Assembly (NCBI GenBank): GCA_023409755.1
Contig: JAEYRA010000155.1
Location: forward strand, 1-52,542
Origin: Bacillota bacterium
GTDB taxonomy: Bacteria > Bacillota > Clostridia > Christensenellales > UMGS416
Direction of reading: 5' to 3'
DNA length: 52,542 nt
Shown here piece after piece: positions 24,879 through 33,816 of this stretch. The notes under the pieces are model-generated. The model was not told the origin of the DNA and made no database searches. It saw nothing but the letters and a program-made list of their open reading frames with translations. A program made the translations under genes and the position numbers. The first letter of the stretch is position 1. The number at the start of each line of letters is the position of its first letter.

Positions 24879-24907
24879 CATACATGCTTATGTATGATTC
24901 TATTATA
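24879..24907 (-). promoter_or_regulatory. -10 element and palindromic operator upstream of yesN
   Basis: TATAAT (24907-24902) has no good -35. Just downstream is a perfect inverted repeat CATACAT-N4-ATGTATG (24879-24896), placed where a bound regulator would block transcript start or elongation into yesNM. The binding factor is unknown. Confidence 0.45.
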
Positions 24908-25024
24908 CAAGAGAAGGGGCGGCGTGGGAACCATGGAAAGAGGGTGGCAACCATTCCCAAGGCAGAATGTGGATTATACTACGAACGTTCCAACTTTAAT
25001 CCAATGGTTTGTTTTTGGTCATTA

Positions 25025-25053
25025 TTGACAAGGTTTTTTCCTGCTGTTAGTAT
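25025..25053 (+). promoter_or_regulatory. Candidate promoter of the first sugar importer operon
   Basis: TTGACA (25025-25030), a 17-bp spacer and TAGTAT (25048-25053). The region to 25110 is strikingly AT-rich, a common property of UP-element and YesN-controlled promoters. This gives a leader of about 190 nt. Confidence 0.45.
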
Positions 25054-25111
25054 TTTTTATATAATATTTCGGTTTATTTTGTTTCTAAATCATAGATTTC
25101 TATAGTTACAA

Positions 25112-25125
25112 TGAAAACGTTGTTC
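25112..25125 (+). promoter_or_regulatory. cre-like catabolite box and leader hairpins of the importer operon
   Basis: TGAAAACGTTGTTC matches the CcpA cre consensus TGWNANCGNTNWCA at 12 of 14 positions. Downstream in the leader are CCCGCA/TGCGGG pairing (25138-25181 area) enclosing GAGG-CATT-CCTC, and a perfect TTTCGC-GAAA-GCGAAA hairpin (25214-25229) just ahead of AAGGAGG. Confidence 0.4.
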
Positions 25126-25250
25126 CAAACAAAACCACCCGCAAAGCGCATGGAGCCGAGGCATTCCTCACTTGATGCGGGCACGAACTACCGTCCTTTT
25201 GAGTTTGTTTCTATTTCGCGAAAGCGAAAATTAAGCAAGGAGGATGCGAC

Positions 25251-26984
25251 ATGTTCACCAATCGTACCCTGATGGCGACACTGGCACTCATCCTGGCCGT
25301 CGGTATGGCGCTCGTTGGCTGCACGCAGAGCAGTGCGCCGGCCACAACGACCGCCGCCGCCGACTCAGCTGGGGCCAGCAGCGATGCCGCCGCCACCACT
25401 GCGGCCTCCACCGGTGAGGTCAAGACCTTCACGATGTTTGAAGGTACTGCCCTCACCACCACAACCCCTGCCTGGGACACCCCCATCGGCAAGAAGATCA
25501 CCGAGCTCACCGGCGTGAAGGTGGAGATCGAGTATCTGGTGGGCCAGGATCTGATGACCAAGGCCAACCTGATGACGACCTCCGGCGATTACCCGGACCT
25601 CATCTCCGCCAGTGACAACGGCGGCATCTTCATCGCCGCCGGCGCGTTCATCAAGCTTGATGACCTCATCGACAAGTATGGCACCAACCTCAAGCGGATC
25701 TATCGTCCGTCCGAGTTCGAGCTGATGAAGCTGCAGAACGGCGCCATCTACATCCTGGCGACCAACCGGCCCTCCATCGAGAACCTCTATCCCTCAGCCG
25801 GCTGGTACCTCAACTACGACCTGCTGAAGAAGAACAACTTCCCGGTCGTCAAGACCATCAGCCAGTTTAAGGATCTCATCGTCAACTACATGAAGGACAA
25901 CCCGCAGTACAACGGCGCCAACAACATCGGGTTCACCCTGCCTACCGAAGGCACCCGTGTCTCCGCCCTGCAGTATGGCGGTGCGCGGTTCCTGGGCGGC
26001 TACCCCAATGACGGCCCGACCTGTGTGGACCAGGAAACCCTGGTGGCCAAGATCAACATGACGCAGCCCTTCACCAAGGAATACCTGAAGTTCATGAATG
26101 AGATGTGGAACATGGGCTACATGGACAAGGAAGCCTTCATGCAGACCAACGACCAGTATCTCGCGAAGGTCGCCTCCGGCAACGTCATCGGCATGTATGA
26201 CCAGCGCGGCATGATCGTGAACGCCCTGGGCGCCATGGACAATGACGAGAAGCTGCATGACCGCACGCTCGTGGCGTTCCCGGTCGTGTTGGACGGCATA
26301 ACCAAGGAATACTACCGCGGGCCGTACGCCTTCTCCACCAGCGGCATTTCCATCTCCACCTCCTGCAAGGATCCTGACGGCGCGATGCAGTTCCTGGATC
26401 GCATGGCCGCCGACGACATCCAAATGCTGAACTTCTGGGGCGTCGAGGGCGAGGATTACACCCTCACCGACGGCAAGTTCACCCGCACCGCAGACCAGTG
26501 GAACAAGTCCTTCGACGTGGACTACATCCGCGAAAAGGGCATCACCCAGTTCAATAACTTCCCGCGTTATGAGGGCACCGACAACGAGACCTACGGCAAG
26601 TTCCAGAATAGCAACTGGGTCAACCCCGCCCTCAACCAGGAGTACAACGACATCCGCTACAAGGACTACGAGAAAGAAATGCTGAAGAACTACAACGTGA
26701 AGACCTTCTGCGATTTCTTCGCTCCGGCCTACCCCGCCCGCTACCAGCCCGGCTGGGCCGCCCGTCAGCAGATGCCGCAGGACTCTGAGGAGTTCACCGC
26801 CGTGCAGAAGGCACTCGACCTGGCTACCCAGTACCACGCCATCATCGTGCAGTCTAAGGCTGACGAGTTTGATGCCAAGTGGGACGAGTACCAGAAGCAG
26901 CTGAGTGAAGTGGCCGGTCTGACCAGTTATGAAGAGAAGGTCACCCAGATCATTCAGGACAGCGCCCAGTACTACAAGAACTAA
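25251..26984 (+). CDS. Extracellular solute-binding lipoprotein of sugar importer 1
   Basis: A 577-residue family 1 solute-binding protein. It has a signal peptide with lipobox GMALVGCTQ (Cys near 24), then a Thr/Ala/Ser-rich linker (about 25-58). The binding domain has the early motif TSGDYPDLISASDNGG near 108, and aromatic residues later in the chain would stack on sugars. It delivers an oligosaccharide to the two permeases that follow. AAGGAGG precedes ATG 25251. The gene is divergent from yesMN, its probable regulator. Confidence 0.93.
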   Translation: MFTNRTLMATLALILAVGMALVGCTQSSAPATTTAAADSAGASSDAAATTAASTGEVKTFTMFEGTALTTTTPAWDTPIGKKITELTGVKVEIEYLVGQDLMTKANLMTTSGDYPDLISASDNGGIFIAAGAFIKLDDLIDKYGTNLKRIYRPSEFELMKLQNGAIYILATNRPSIENLYPSAGWYLNYDLLKKNNFPVVKTISQFKDLIVNYMKDNPQYNGANNIGFTLPTEGTRVSALQYGGARFLGGYPNDGPTCVDQETLVAKINMTQPFTKEYLKFMNEMWNMGYMDKEAFMQTNDQYLAKVASGNVIGMYDQRGMIVNALGAMDNDEKLHDRTLVAFPVVLDGITKEYYRGPYAFSTSGISISTSCKDPDGAMQFLDRMAADDIQMLNFWGVEGEDYTLTDGKFTRTADQWNKSFDVDYIREKGITQFNNFPRYEGTDNETYGKFQNSNWVNPALNQEYNDIRYKDYEKEMLKNYNVKTFCDFFAPAYPARYQPGWAARQQMPQDSEEFTAVQKALDLATQYHAIIVQSKADEFDAKWDEYQKQLSEVAGLTSYEEKVTQIIQDSAQYYKN

Positions 26985-27001
26985 TCAACAGATCCGCGCA
27001 C

Positions 27002-27026
27002 GGGGGACGCCTTTGGGGCGTCCCCC
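27002..27026 (+). other. Intercistronic hairpin after the solute-binding protein gene
   Basis: GGGGGACGCC (27002-27011) pairs perfectly with GGCGTCCCCC (27017-27026) around 5 nt, with no T-run. It probably protects the 3' end of the binding-protein mRNA or stops part of the polymerases, giving more binding protein than permease, as in malE-malF. Confidence 0.6.
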
Positions 27027-27060
27027 GGCCGGGGCCAAAGCAGCATGGGGGAGGAAAACC

Positions 27061-28032
27061 ATGAGCGCAATCAATTCGGGCGTGCAGAAGGCCGAAACCT
27101 ACACGCCACGGCCCGCCAAACAGAAGAGTTTCTGGCGCAAATGCGTGGAACAACGGCAATTGCTGGTACTGATCGTGCCGTTTCTCTGCTTGGTCTTCGT
27201 CTTTCACTACCTGCCGCTGTGGGGCTGGCTCATGGCGTTCCAGAACTTTAAGCCTGCCAAGGGTATTTTCGGCTCGGTATTTGTGGGGTTGGCCAACTTC
27301 CAGGAGCTGTTTGCCGACGCCAACTTTTACCGCGCCTTCAAGAACACGGTGGCAACCAGTGCACTGAAGATCGTCTTCAACTTCTTCTCGGCCATCCTCT
27401 TGGCTCTGATGCTCAACGAGGTGCGCCGCATCGCCTTCAAGCGGGTGGTGCAGACGATCTCCTACCTGCCCTACTTCGTGTCCTGGGTTGTCGCCGCCAA
27501 CATCGTCTATATGACGCTCTCGCCCAACGACGGCATTCTCAATGTGCTCCTGATGAAGCTGGGCCTGTCCCAGGAGGGCATCCCCTTCATGGGCGAACCC
27601 AAGTACTTCTACTGGATCATCGCGCTCTCCAACGTGTGGAAAAACGTGGGGTGGAACGCCATCATCTATCTGGCGTCCATGACGGGCATCGACCCCGAGC
27701 TCTACGAAGCCGCATCCATTGACGGGGCAGGGCGGCTGCGCCGCATCATGGCCGTGACGCTGCCAAGCATCTTCCCCATCATCAAGATTCTGCTGGTGCT
27801 CAACATCGGTATGCTGATGAACGCGGGGTTTGAACACGTCTACCTGCTGAGCAACCCCTCCAACTTCGAAGCCTCTCGTACCATTGAAGTGTACGTCTTC
27901 ACATACGCGCTGAAAACCGGTCGTCTCTCCTACGGCACGGCAATCGGCATCTTCAACTCCACCATATCCATCTCGCTGATCCTGATTAGCAACTGGATCT
28001 CCAAGCGGATCGATGGATATGGGATATTCTAG
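27061..28032 (+). CDS. Sugar ABC transporter permease, LplB type
   Basis: A 323-residue membrane protein with six helices (first about 33-52, VLIVPFLCLVFVFHYLPLWG). The cytoplasmic EAA loop is seen as YEAASIDGAGRLRRIMAVTLPSI near 222, the contact point for the ATPase. It belongs to the CUT1 family as in LplB/YteP. No ATPase gene is nearby, which is usual: a shared MsmX-like ATPase probably energises it. GGGGGAGG precedes ATG 27061. Second gene of importer 1. Confidence 0.93.
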   Translation: MSAINSGVQKAETYTPRPAKQKSFWRKCVEQRQLLVLIVPFLCLVFVFHYLPLWGWLMAFQNFKPAKGIFGSVFVGLANFQELFADANFYRAFKNTVATSALKIVFNFFSAILLALMLNEVRRIAFKRVVQTISYLPYFVSWVVAANIVYMTLSPNDGILNVLLMKLGLSQEGIPFMGEPKYFYWIIALSNVWKNVGWNAIIYLASMTGIDPELYEAASIDGAGRLRRIMAVTLPSIFPIIKILLVLNIGMLMNAGFEHVYLLSNPSNFEASRTIEVYVFTYALKTGRLSYGTAIGIFNSTISISLILISNWISKRIDGYGIF

Positions 28033-28044
28033 GAGGTGTGCGCC

Positions 28045-28995
28045 ATGGAACTGACCAAAAAGAAGCCCATTGCCCCCAAAAAGACCGGCCGGCACATCAA
28101 GCGCACGCCGGAGGACCTTGTCCTCGATGCCGTCATTTACCTCTCGCTCATCCTGCTGTGCGTGGTGACACTCTACCCGTTCCTCAACACGCTGGCCATC
28201 TCCTTCAACAGCGCGCTGGACACCGTGCGCGGCGGCATCTACCTGTGGCCGAGGGAGATCACCCTACGCAACTATGAGAAGATACTGGTGGGCAACCCCG
28301 CCATCACCCAGGCGCTGTTCATCTCGGCCTCCCGCGCGGTGGTGGGCTGCGCCACCGCGGTGTTCGCATGCCTGTGTGTGTCCTATGTACTCTCCCGCCG
28401 GGAGTTTGTGCTGCGCCGGGTGTTCACCCCTTTCCTGGTGTTCACGATGTACTTCTCCGGAGGTCTCATCCCCGTCTACCTGCTGATGGGCGACCTGCAC
28501 CTGACCAACAACTTCCTCGTCTACATCCTGCCAGGCATGGTGGGCGCATACAACGTCATGGTCATGCGCAGCTACATCGAAAGCTTGCCCGAGAGCCTGA
28601 TTGAGGCCGCCAAGATCGATGGTGCCAGCGAGTACCGCATTCTCTTTTCCATCATTTGGCCATTGAGCCTGCCGGTGGTGGCGACGATTGCCCTCTTTGT
28701 GGCGGTGGGCCAGTGGAACTCCTGGTTTGACACCATGCTTTACTGCTCCAGCCCCAAGGCCGGTCTGACGACGCTGCAATACGAGCTGCAGAAGCTGCTG
28801 ACCTCGGCACAGAGCTACTCCGGCCAGGACAGCGACGTGGCCTTGGCCACCAGTGACCTCAACAAGGTGCCGGTCACGCCCAGCTCCATCCGCTCGGCCA
28901 TGACGATCATCGCCGTCGTTCCCATCCTGTTCATCTATCCCTTCCTGCAGAAATATTTCGTCACCGGTCTCACCCTGGGCGGGGTGAAAGGCTGA
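28045..28995 (+). CDS. Sugar ABC transporter permease, YtcP type
   Basis: A 316-residue CUT1 permease with a basic N-terminus (ELTKKKPIAPKKTGRH) and six helices. The EAA loop LIEAAKIDGASEYRILF is near 190 and the chain ends in LTLGGVKG, typical of YtcP/LplC. ATG 28045 follows AGGAGG at 8 bp; an in-frame GTG at 28036 lies inside that ribosome site and is rejected. It starts 12 bp after its partner permease and completes importer 1. Confidence 0.93.
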   Translation: MELTKKKPIAPKKTGRHIKRTPEDLVLDAVIYLSLILLCVVTLYPFLNTLAISFNSALDTVRGGIYLWPREITLRNYEKILVGNPAITQALFISASRAVVGCATAVFACLCVSYVLSRREFVLRRVFTPFLVFTMYFSGGLIPVYLLMGDLHLTNNFLVYILPGMVGAYNVMVMRSYIESLPESLIEAAKIDGASEYRILFSIIWPLSLPVVATIALFVAVGQWNSWFDTMLYCSSPKAGLTTLQYELQKLLTSAQSYSGQDSDVALATSDLNKVPVTPSSIRSAMTIIAVVPILFIYPFLQKYFVTGLTLGGVKG

Positions 28996-29041
28996 CAAAG
29001 CTACAACAGGGATGTGCTCTCTTTCCTCCTACCCTATCCCA

Positions 29042-29074
29042 CACAATGGCGCGGGAGATTCCCGCGCCATTGTG
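29042..29074. terminator. Strong hairpin ending the importer 1 operon
   Basis: CACAATGGCGCGGG (29042-29055) is perfectly complementary to CCCGCGCCATTGTG (29061-29074). T-runs are weak on both strands, but the 14-bp stem and position 47 bp after the last permease suggest a transcription end or mRNA-stabilising structure. Confidence 0.6.
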
Positions 29075-29125
29075 CTGCCCGCAACAGCCGCAAGCCATCC
29101 CTTTTCACCAATACCGAACAACAGC

Positions 29126-29155
29126 AAGGCGGCGTGGGGTTCCCCACGCCGCCTT
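29126..29155. terminator. Hairpin ending the Gfo/Idh gene
   Basis: AAGGCGGCGTGGGG (29126-29139) pairs perfectly with CCCCACGCCGCCTT (29142-29155), leaving only a 2-nt centre. It lies 15 bp beyond the stop of the leftward oxidoreductase gene, between two convergent operons. Confidence 0.65.
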
Positions 29156-29169
29156 TGATGGACTTTCTG

Positions 29170-30192
29170 TTACAGGCTGATGAGCTTGCCGCCCGTGTCG
29201 GCGGACTGTTCCTCCGCCAGGGCGATGCCGATGGTGAGACGGGTGCTCTCCGGCGCGCAGGTCTCGATGGGCCGATCCTGCAGGACGCAGTCAATGAAGT
29301 AGCAGATCTCACGGTAGTAGCCGTCATCAGCCGACAGCTCAGGGGTGAAGCCCTCGCCCTCCTCGGGGTACACGGTGAGTTTGCCCTGGGTGAAATGGAC
29401 GCTGCCATGTTTGAAGTTCACCCGGAAGGCCATGTCAAACCCGTAGGCCCCGGCGATCGTCCAGTCGTCCTCCGCGCAGACGATCTTGCCGTCGTCGTAG
29501 AGGTAGCGGGTGGACACGGCGTCGTAGCCCGAGCCCTCAAATACGACTTGGGCGCTGGTGGTGACGGCCTGCGGCACCCCGAAGAGCCAGTTGATGGTGT
29601 CCACATCGTGCACGTGCTGATCAAGCAGGCACCCGCCGCTCTTCTCATCATTGAGCAGCCAATTCTGCCAGGACCACTTGGGCGTGCTGCCGCCGCGGAA
29701 GAAGTACGCCGATGTCAGCGTGCCAAAGCGCCCGCTGTCCACGCAGTCCTTCAGGTATTCATATGCCGGCCAGAACCGCAGGCAGTGGCCCGTCATGAGC
29801 TTACGGCCGGTGGAACGGCTCGTGTCGATCATCGCCTGGCATTCCTCCAGCGTGCGGGCCATGGGCTTCTCGCACAGCACATGGCAGCCCGCCTCCATGG
29901 CGGCGATGGCCGCCTCGGCGTGCAGGTACGTCGGCAGGGCGATGTCCACATAATCGAGCTTCTGCTCGGCAATCATCTGGCGGTAGTCGGTGTACTGGGC
30001 GTAACTGCTCAGATTGACAGCGTTGCCCACGTCGATGTTGCCGGTCACGATGTCGCGCCCGGTGAGCTTGCCCTCCTCCACATCACACACAGCCACCAGC
30101 TTGACCGGCACACCTTCCTGCTCCAACCGCTGGTACACGTTCACATGCCCCCGGCCCATAAATCCAAGGCCGATCAATCCAACTCGCAGCAT
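29170..30192 (-). CDS. Gfo/Idh/MocA-family NAD(P)-dependent oxidoreductase
   Basis: A 340-residue oxidoreductase of sugars or inositol-like compounds. The N-terminal Rossmann motif is GLIGLGFMGRGH (about 5-16), followed by the family signature CEKPMARTLEE near 105 and a C-terminal alpha/beta dimerisation domain with the catalytic-region histidines DQHVHDVDTINW near 200. It probably interconverts a hydroxyl and keto group on a sugar taken up by the adjacent importer. The start has GGAGGAAGAA. It is followed upstream by a sugar isomerase gene on the same strand (91 bp), likely co-transcribed. Confidence 0.9.
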   Translation of the reverse strand: MLRVGLIGLGFMGRGHVNVYQRLEQEGVPVKLVAVCDVEEGKLTGRDIVTGNIDVGNAVNLSSYAQYTDYRQMIAEQKLDYVDIALPTYLHAEAAIAAMEAGCHVLCEKPMARTLEECQAMIDTSRSTGRKLMTGHCLRFWPAYEYLKDCVDSGRFGTLTSAYFFRGGSTPKWSWQNWLLNDEKSGGCLLDQHVHDVDTINWLFGVPQAVTTSAQVVFEGSGYDAVSTRYLYDDGKIVCAEDDWTIAGAYGFDMAFRVNFKHGSVHFTQGKLTVYPEEGEGFTPELSADDGYYREICYFIDCVLQDRPIETCAPESTRLTIGIALAEEQSADTGGKLISL

Positions 30193-30283
30193 GGTTCTTC
30201 CTCCTCCATCGGCAGGGCGGCAACCAGCACCTAAATCACACTCAGGCGATTCTCAGTGGTCTTGCCCTGCCATTTTTTACGTT

Positions 30284-31120
30284 TCAATTCATGGCGATGA
30301 TGCGATCCAGCGCGGCCGATGTGTTGGGCACAAGCTGGTCGCTGTAGTACCGGTAGGCGGACAGTTCCGCCGTCAGGTAGCCGTCGTAGCCCACCCGGCG
30401 AAGCGCCTCCACCACCGCCGGGAAGTTGACGTCGCCGGTCAGCAGGTCGGTGAAGCCATTGATGTTGCCAACGGAGCACTTAAAGTCCTTGACGTGCACG
30501 CGGACAATGCGCTTGCCGAGGATATCAATCCACTGCTCAGGATAACCAAACTGCAGCACGTTGCCTACATCAAAGTAGCTCTGCACGAAGGGTGATTCGC
30601 AGGCGTCCACAAAGGCGGCCATCTCCAGCGGCGACAGCAGGAATTTGTTCCACACATTCTCCACCCCGATGACGACGCCACAGGCCGCCGCGTGGGGCGC
30701 TGCCGCCCGCAGGAAATCGAGAGCACGATCGTAGGCCACATCGTAGCGCACCGGCGGCGCGTCGACAAACTCCGCCCCAACCATACCGGGAACCACCAGA
30801 ATGGCCCCCACGCCCAGCAATGCAGCTATTTCCAGCTGGCGTTTGACGAGCTCCAATGCCTTGGCGCGCACCTCGGCATCACCAGACGTGGGCGGGCAAG
30901 CCCAGTACACACCGGTGGACAGCGAAGCCAGCGCAAGACCGCATGCTTCCGCGCGCGCCTTCAACGCCAACACATCGCGGTCGGTGCTGTCCGGGGTCAG
31001 GTACCCGTCCAGGGCGAAGTTCGGCTCCACCGCCCCAAAGCCTGCGGCAGCGGCGGCCTCAAAGCACTGCTCCGGCTGCCAGCCGCCGGGGAACGACCAC
31101 AGATTGATCGATTTGATCAC
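30284..31120 (-). CDS. Sugar phosphate isomerase/epimerase-like TIM-barrel protein
   Basis: A 278-residue AP-endonuclease-2/xylose-isomerase-like TIM barrel. Metal and substrate residues characteristic of the fold are seen in IGVENVWNKFLLSP near 155, YFDVGNVLQFGYP near 190 and RVHVKDF near 215. It likely epimerises or isomerises a keto sugar. The start is taken at GTG 31120 (VIKSINLWSFPGG), preceded by AGGGGGTG; the longer frame runs antisense through the divergent AraC gene. It probably forms an operon with the downstream Gfo/Idh gene and is controlled by the divergent AraC regulator. Confidence 0.85.
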   Translation of the reverse strand: MIKSINLWSFPGGWQPEQCFEAAAAAGFGAVEPNFALDGYLTPDSTDRDVLALKARAEACGLALASLSTGVYWACPPTSGDAEVRAKALELVKRQLEIAALLGVGAILVVPGMVGAEFVDAPPVRYDVAYDRALDFLRAAAPHAAACGVVIGVENVWNKFLLSPLEMAAFVDACESPFVQSYFDVGNVLQFGYPEQWIDILGKRIVRVHVKDFKCSVGNINGFTDLLTGDVNFPAVVEALRRVGYDGYLTAELSAYRYYSDQLVPNTSAALDRIIAMN

Positions 31121-31144
31121 GATAACACCCCCTGTTCTGGCTCT

Positions 31145-31161
31145 ATTGTATCTGGTATACT
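31145..31161. promoter_or_regulatory. Overlapping divergent -10 elements between isomerase and AraC genes
   Basis: TACAAT (31150-31145, leftward) and TATACT (31156-31161, rightward) lie back to back in a 93-bp divergent region. Neither has a good -35, which is common for promoters that need an activator such as the adjacent AraC protein. Confidence 0.35.
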
Positions 31162-31213
31162 GCTTTTGGTATTTGCACAATCCCGCACACTTTTTGCACT
31201 TTTGGAGGGCGGC

Positions 31214-32125
31214 ATGGAGTACCAACCACTGCGGCTGCAGCGCTTGCTGGACATCGAGGCAATCGTCAGCGTGCACTGTTTTCAATTTGCTCGGGGGTAC
31301 GTCTTTTCCGGTGAGCAGCATGATTTTTGGGAGTTGGTGTACCTGGACCGGGGTGCGGTGGAACTGGGGGCCGACGAGCGGCGTTTCGTACTGGGCCAAT
31401 CGGAGATCGCCTTCCACGCCCCCAACGAATTCCATAGCATTTGGGCCGGGGCGGACCGACCGCCGGATTTGATCGTCGTTTCCTTTGTGTGCCGGTCACC
31501 AGCGATGGAGCGCTTCCGACAGGCGCGGCTCGCCGCCGATGACGATGCCAAGGCCCTGCTCGCCACCATCGTGCGGGAGGCTCGCCGTGCCTTCGCCAAC
31601 CGCCCGGAAGACCACTACCTGACGCTGGAGCGCCGGCCTGATGCGGCAACCGGCGCAGAGCAGCTGCTGGCCTGCGCGCTGACGACGCTGCTTCTTCGTC
31701 TGCTGCGGCAGCTGGAGCAGGCTGACACGCCGACATCTGACGGGGACACAGCCGATGTGCGGCCCAAAGCATCCGCCGGCCGGCAGGAATACCAGCTCGG
31801 ACTGCTGGCACAAATGGAGCACACCCTGGGTCAGCGCCTCCAGGAGCGGCTCACCCTGCCACAGCTGGCGAGGCGCTTCGGCATGAGCCCCAGCGCCCTG
31901 CAGCTGCTGGTGCGCAGCCAGTATCAGCAAGGCGTGATGGAGTGGGTCGGCCGCCTACGGCACGAGGCCGCCAAGCGTTTGATCCGCGAGGGGTATCTAA
32001 CCATGACTGAGATTGCCGCACGCTGCGGCTTTTCCTCGGTGCACTACTTCTCCCGCCGCTTCACCCAGCTGGAAGGCAGCACCCCCACCGAATACGCTCG
32101 CTCGGTGCGCCGGTTGACCGAGTGA
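31214..32125 (+). CDS. AraC-family transcriptional regulator 1
   Basis: A 303-residue regulator: an N-terminal cupin-like sugar-binding region (about 15-110, HDFWELVYLDRG, AFHAPNEFHSIWAG) and a C-terminal AraC double helix-turn-helix (about 210-303; LTLPQLARRFGMSPSAL, ARCGFSSVHYFSRRFTQ). ATG 31214 follows TTGGAGGGC; the longer frame is antisense to the isomerase. It is divergent from the isomerase/Gfo-Idh genes, its likely targets. Confidence 0.92.
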   Translation: MEYQPLRLQRLLDIEAIVSVHCFQFARGYVFSGEQHDFWELVYLDRGAVELGADERRFVLGQSEIAFHAPNEFHSIWAGADRPPDLIVVSFVCRSPAMERFRQARLAADDDAKALLATIVREARRAFANRPEDHYLTLERRPDAATGAEQLLACALTTLLLRLLRQLEQADTPTSDGDTADVRPKASAGRQEYQLGLLAQMEHTLGQRLQERLTLPQLARRFGMSPSALQLLVRSQYQQGVMEWVGRLRHEAAKRLIREGYLTMTEIAARCGFSSVHYFSRRFTQLEGSTPTEYARSVRRLTE

Positions 32126-32271
32126 CCCCACCGATGCGTCTGCTGTGGAAATCCACATAACAGAGTAAGCCGCACCGGAACTCTCAGCAATCGCAGCCAG
32201 ATTGGCCGGAATGCAGAGATGCCAGTGCGGTCAGGTTGTCGTCCCATAGTTCACGACATACAACAACGGAT

Positions 32272-32308
32272 AAAAAACAGGGCCGAGAGCGTTCCGCTCC
32301 CTGCCCTG
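32272..32308 (-). terminator. Terminator of the mutarotase-fold gene
   Basis: CAGGGC (32308-32303, leftward) pairs with GCCCTG (32283-32278) with inner GAGCG-type pairing, followed by TTTTTT (32277-32272). It lies 38 bp after the mutarotase-fold stop and faces the convergent AraC gene. Confidence 0.75.
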
Positions 32309-32345
32309 CGATCATTCTATGGGAAAGTTCCTTTCTCCCGCCCTT

Positions 32346-33233
32346 TTACTTGTAGAAGAACTTCCAGGTGCGCGACCAAGTGGCGCTCTCTCCGGGTTGG
32401 ATGTCCAAATTGACAAACACCTCGGTGGAGAGCACATGGTGGATGGCCCAAACCTGGATGTAACCGGGGGTAAAGGAGTCCTGCTCCAGCATACCGACGG
32501 GCTCATCGTCGTGCACCAGCTGCCACACATAGCCGGGGCAGACCGGGCCCACCTCCTGCACGAGGGTGAAGGGCGGATTATCGGGCTGACCCACCCAGGT
32601 GAGCAATGCGTTCTCCGCATTGCCGGTGAAGGAAAACTTACGGCTGAACGTCGCCTGGGGATCCACCGAATTGACGAAAAGCTTGTACGCTTTGTCCACC
32701 GGGCGGCGGTTGATGGCCACGAAATTGTGGTTGTACTCCCGCAGATGCATGGCCTTGCTGCCGGTGTTGAAGAGGGTGGAACGCACCGTCAACGTGTCGC
32801 CGTTGACCTGCAAGAGCTTCCGCTGGCGGAAGGCGTAACCGTTGCACTCCAACGCATCCTGGGTGAAGCAGGCCCAGTTGCTGCCATGCTCCACCGCCGT
32901 GGGGAAGAGCTCGCACGGGTACTTCTTCATGAAGGCGTAATCCTCGCCTTCGTTTTTGGTCAGCACGCCCACGCCGACCTTGGGAAACTGCCCGCTGGCT
33001 GTCGCATCGGCATAAGCCTCATTGAACTGGAACTCGTTGCACAACCCCATGCCGCCATTGGTGGCGTGGTCGCTGGTGTACGACTCCGGTACGGTGAACT
33101 CATGCTTGCCATCCAGCACAACGGAGGCCACAAAGCCCGTCCAATCAAACCGCGTACCGCTGTAGAGGCTGCTCCCTGGCTGGGCCACATCGACCGTCAG
33201 ACGGTCTGACCCAATGCGAAACGTTCCTTCCAT
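32346..33233 (-). CDS. Galactose-mutarotase-fold (aldose 1-epimerase-like) protein
   Basis: A 295-residue beta-sandwich protein without signal peptide. The order of conserved segments (GMGLCNEFQFNEAY near 61, REYNHNFVAINRRPVD near 165, PGESATWSRTW at the end) resembles the mutarotase-like superfamily including DUF4432 proteins. The central HNF could hold the catalytic His. It probably interconverts sugar anomers or binds a sugar ligand. It lies 96 bp downstream of rpiB on the same strand, fitting pentose or hexose handling. Confidence 0.75.
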   Translation of the reverse strand: MEGTFRIGSDRLTVDVAQPGSSLYSGTRFDWTGFVASVVLDGKHEFTVPESYTSDHATNGGMGLCNEFQFNEAYADATASGQFPKVGVGVLTKNEGEDYAFMKKYPCELFPTAVEHGSNWACFTQDALECNGYAFRQRKLLQVNGDTLTVRSTLFNTGSKAMHLREYNHNFVAINRRPVDKAYKLFVNSVDPQATFSRKFSFTGNAENALLTWVGQPDNPPFTLVQEVGPVCPGYVWQLVHDDEPVGMLEQDSFTPGYIQVWAIHHVLSTEVFVNLDIQPGESATWSRTWKFFYK

Positions 33234-33329
33234 GGCTAGAACCTTCCTTCACTCGGCGCTCGCGGCGCCGTTTTCTCCCATTTCCACGCTCATCTTGGCT
33301 GAATACCCGCGGGCTGACGCTCCGTCGGT

Positions 33330-33779
33330 TCAGCAGTCCTCCCGCGTCTCAATGTCGGTAATGGCATCCACACGACGCTGATGCCGACCGCCCTCAAAGG
33401 ACGCGTCGAGGAACTCGTCCACGATCATCTTGGCCAAGTCCGGCCCCACCACCCGCGCGCCAAAAGCGATGATGTTGGCGTCGTTGTGCTGGCGGGTCAG
33501 GCGAGCACTGTATGGCTCGCTGCACACCGCTGCGCGAATGCCGCGCACCTTGTTGGCGGCCAGCGAAATACCGATGCCGGTGCCGCAGATGAGCACCCCA
33601 AGGTCGCACTGACCGGAAGCGACCGCCCGGGCAACCGCCTCGCCGTAGGCGGGGTAATCACAGCGTTCTGCGCTGTGGCAGCCAAAATCCTCTACATCAT
33701 ACCCGCGTTGACGCAGGTGCTCGGCAATGATCGGCTTCAGCTCCCAACCCACATGGTCACAGCCGATGGCAATTTTCAT
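33330..33779 (-). CDS. rpiB: Ribose 5-phosphate isomerase B (RpiB/LacAB family)
   Basis: A 149-residue isomerase that interconverts ribose 5-phosphate and ribulose 5-phosphate; some members act on allose or galactose 6-phosphate. Motifs: MKIAIGCDHVGWELK at the start, DFGCHSAERCDYPAYG near 37, the catalytic Cys loop VLICGTGIGISLAANKV near 63 and SARLTRQHNDANI near 90. Length is typical. The start is MKIAIGCDH at 33779; a -35/-10 pair lies 38 bp upstream. It feeds the non-oxidative pentose phosphate pathway. Confidence 0.93.
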   Translation of the reverse strand: MKIAIGCDHVGWELKPIIAEHLRQRGYDVEDFGCHSAERCDYPAYGEAVARAVASGQCDLGVLICGTGIGISLAANKVRGIRAAVCSEPYSARLTRQHNDANIIAFGARVVGPDLAKMIVDEFLDASFEGGRHQRRVDAITDIETREDC

Positions 33780-33816
33780 TGGTAATTCCCGTCCTTCCAT
33801 ATCGCTTTCCCGTGTT

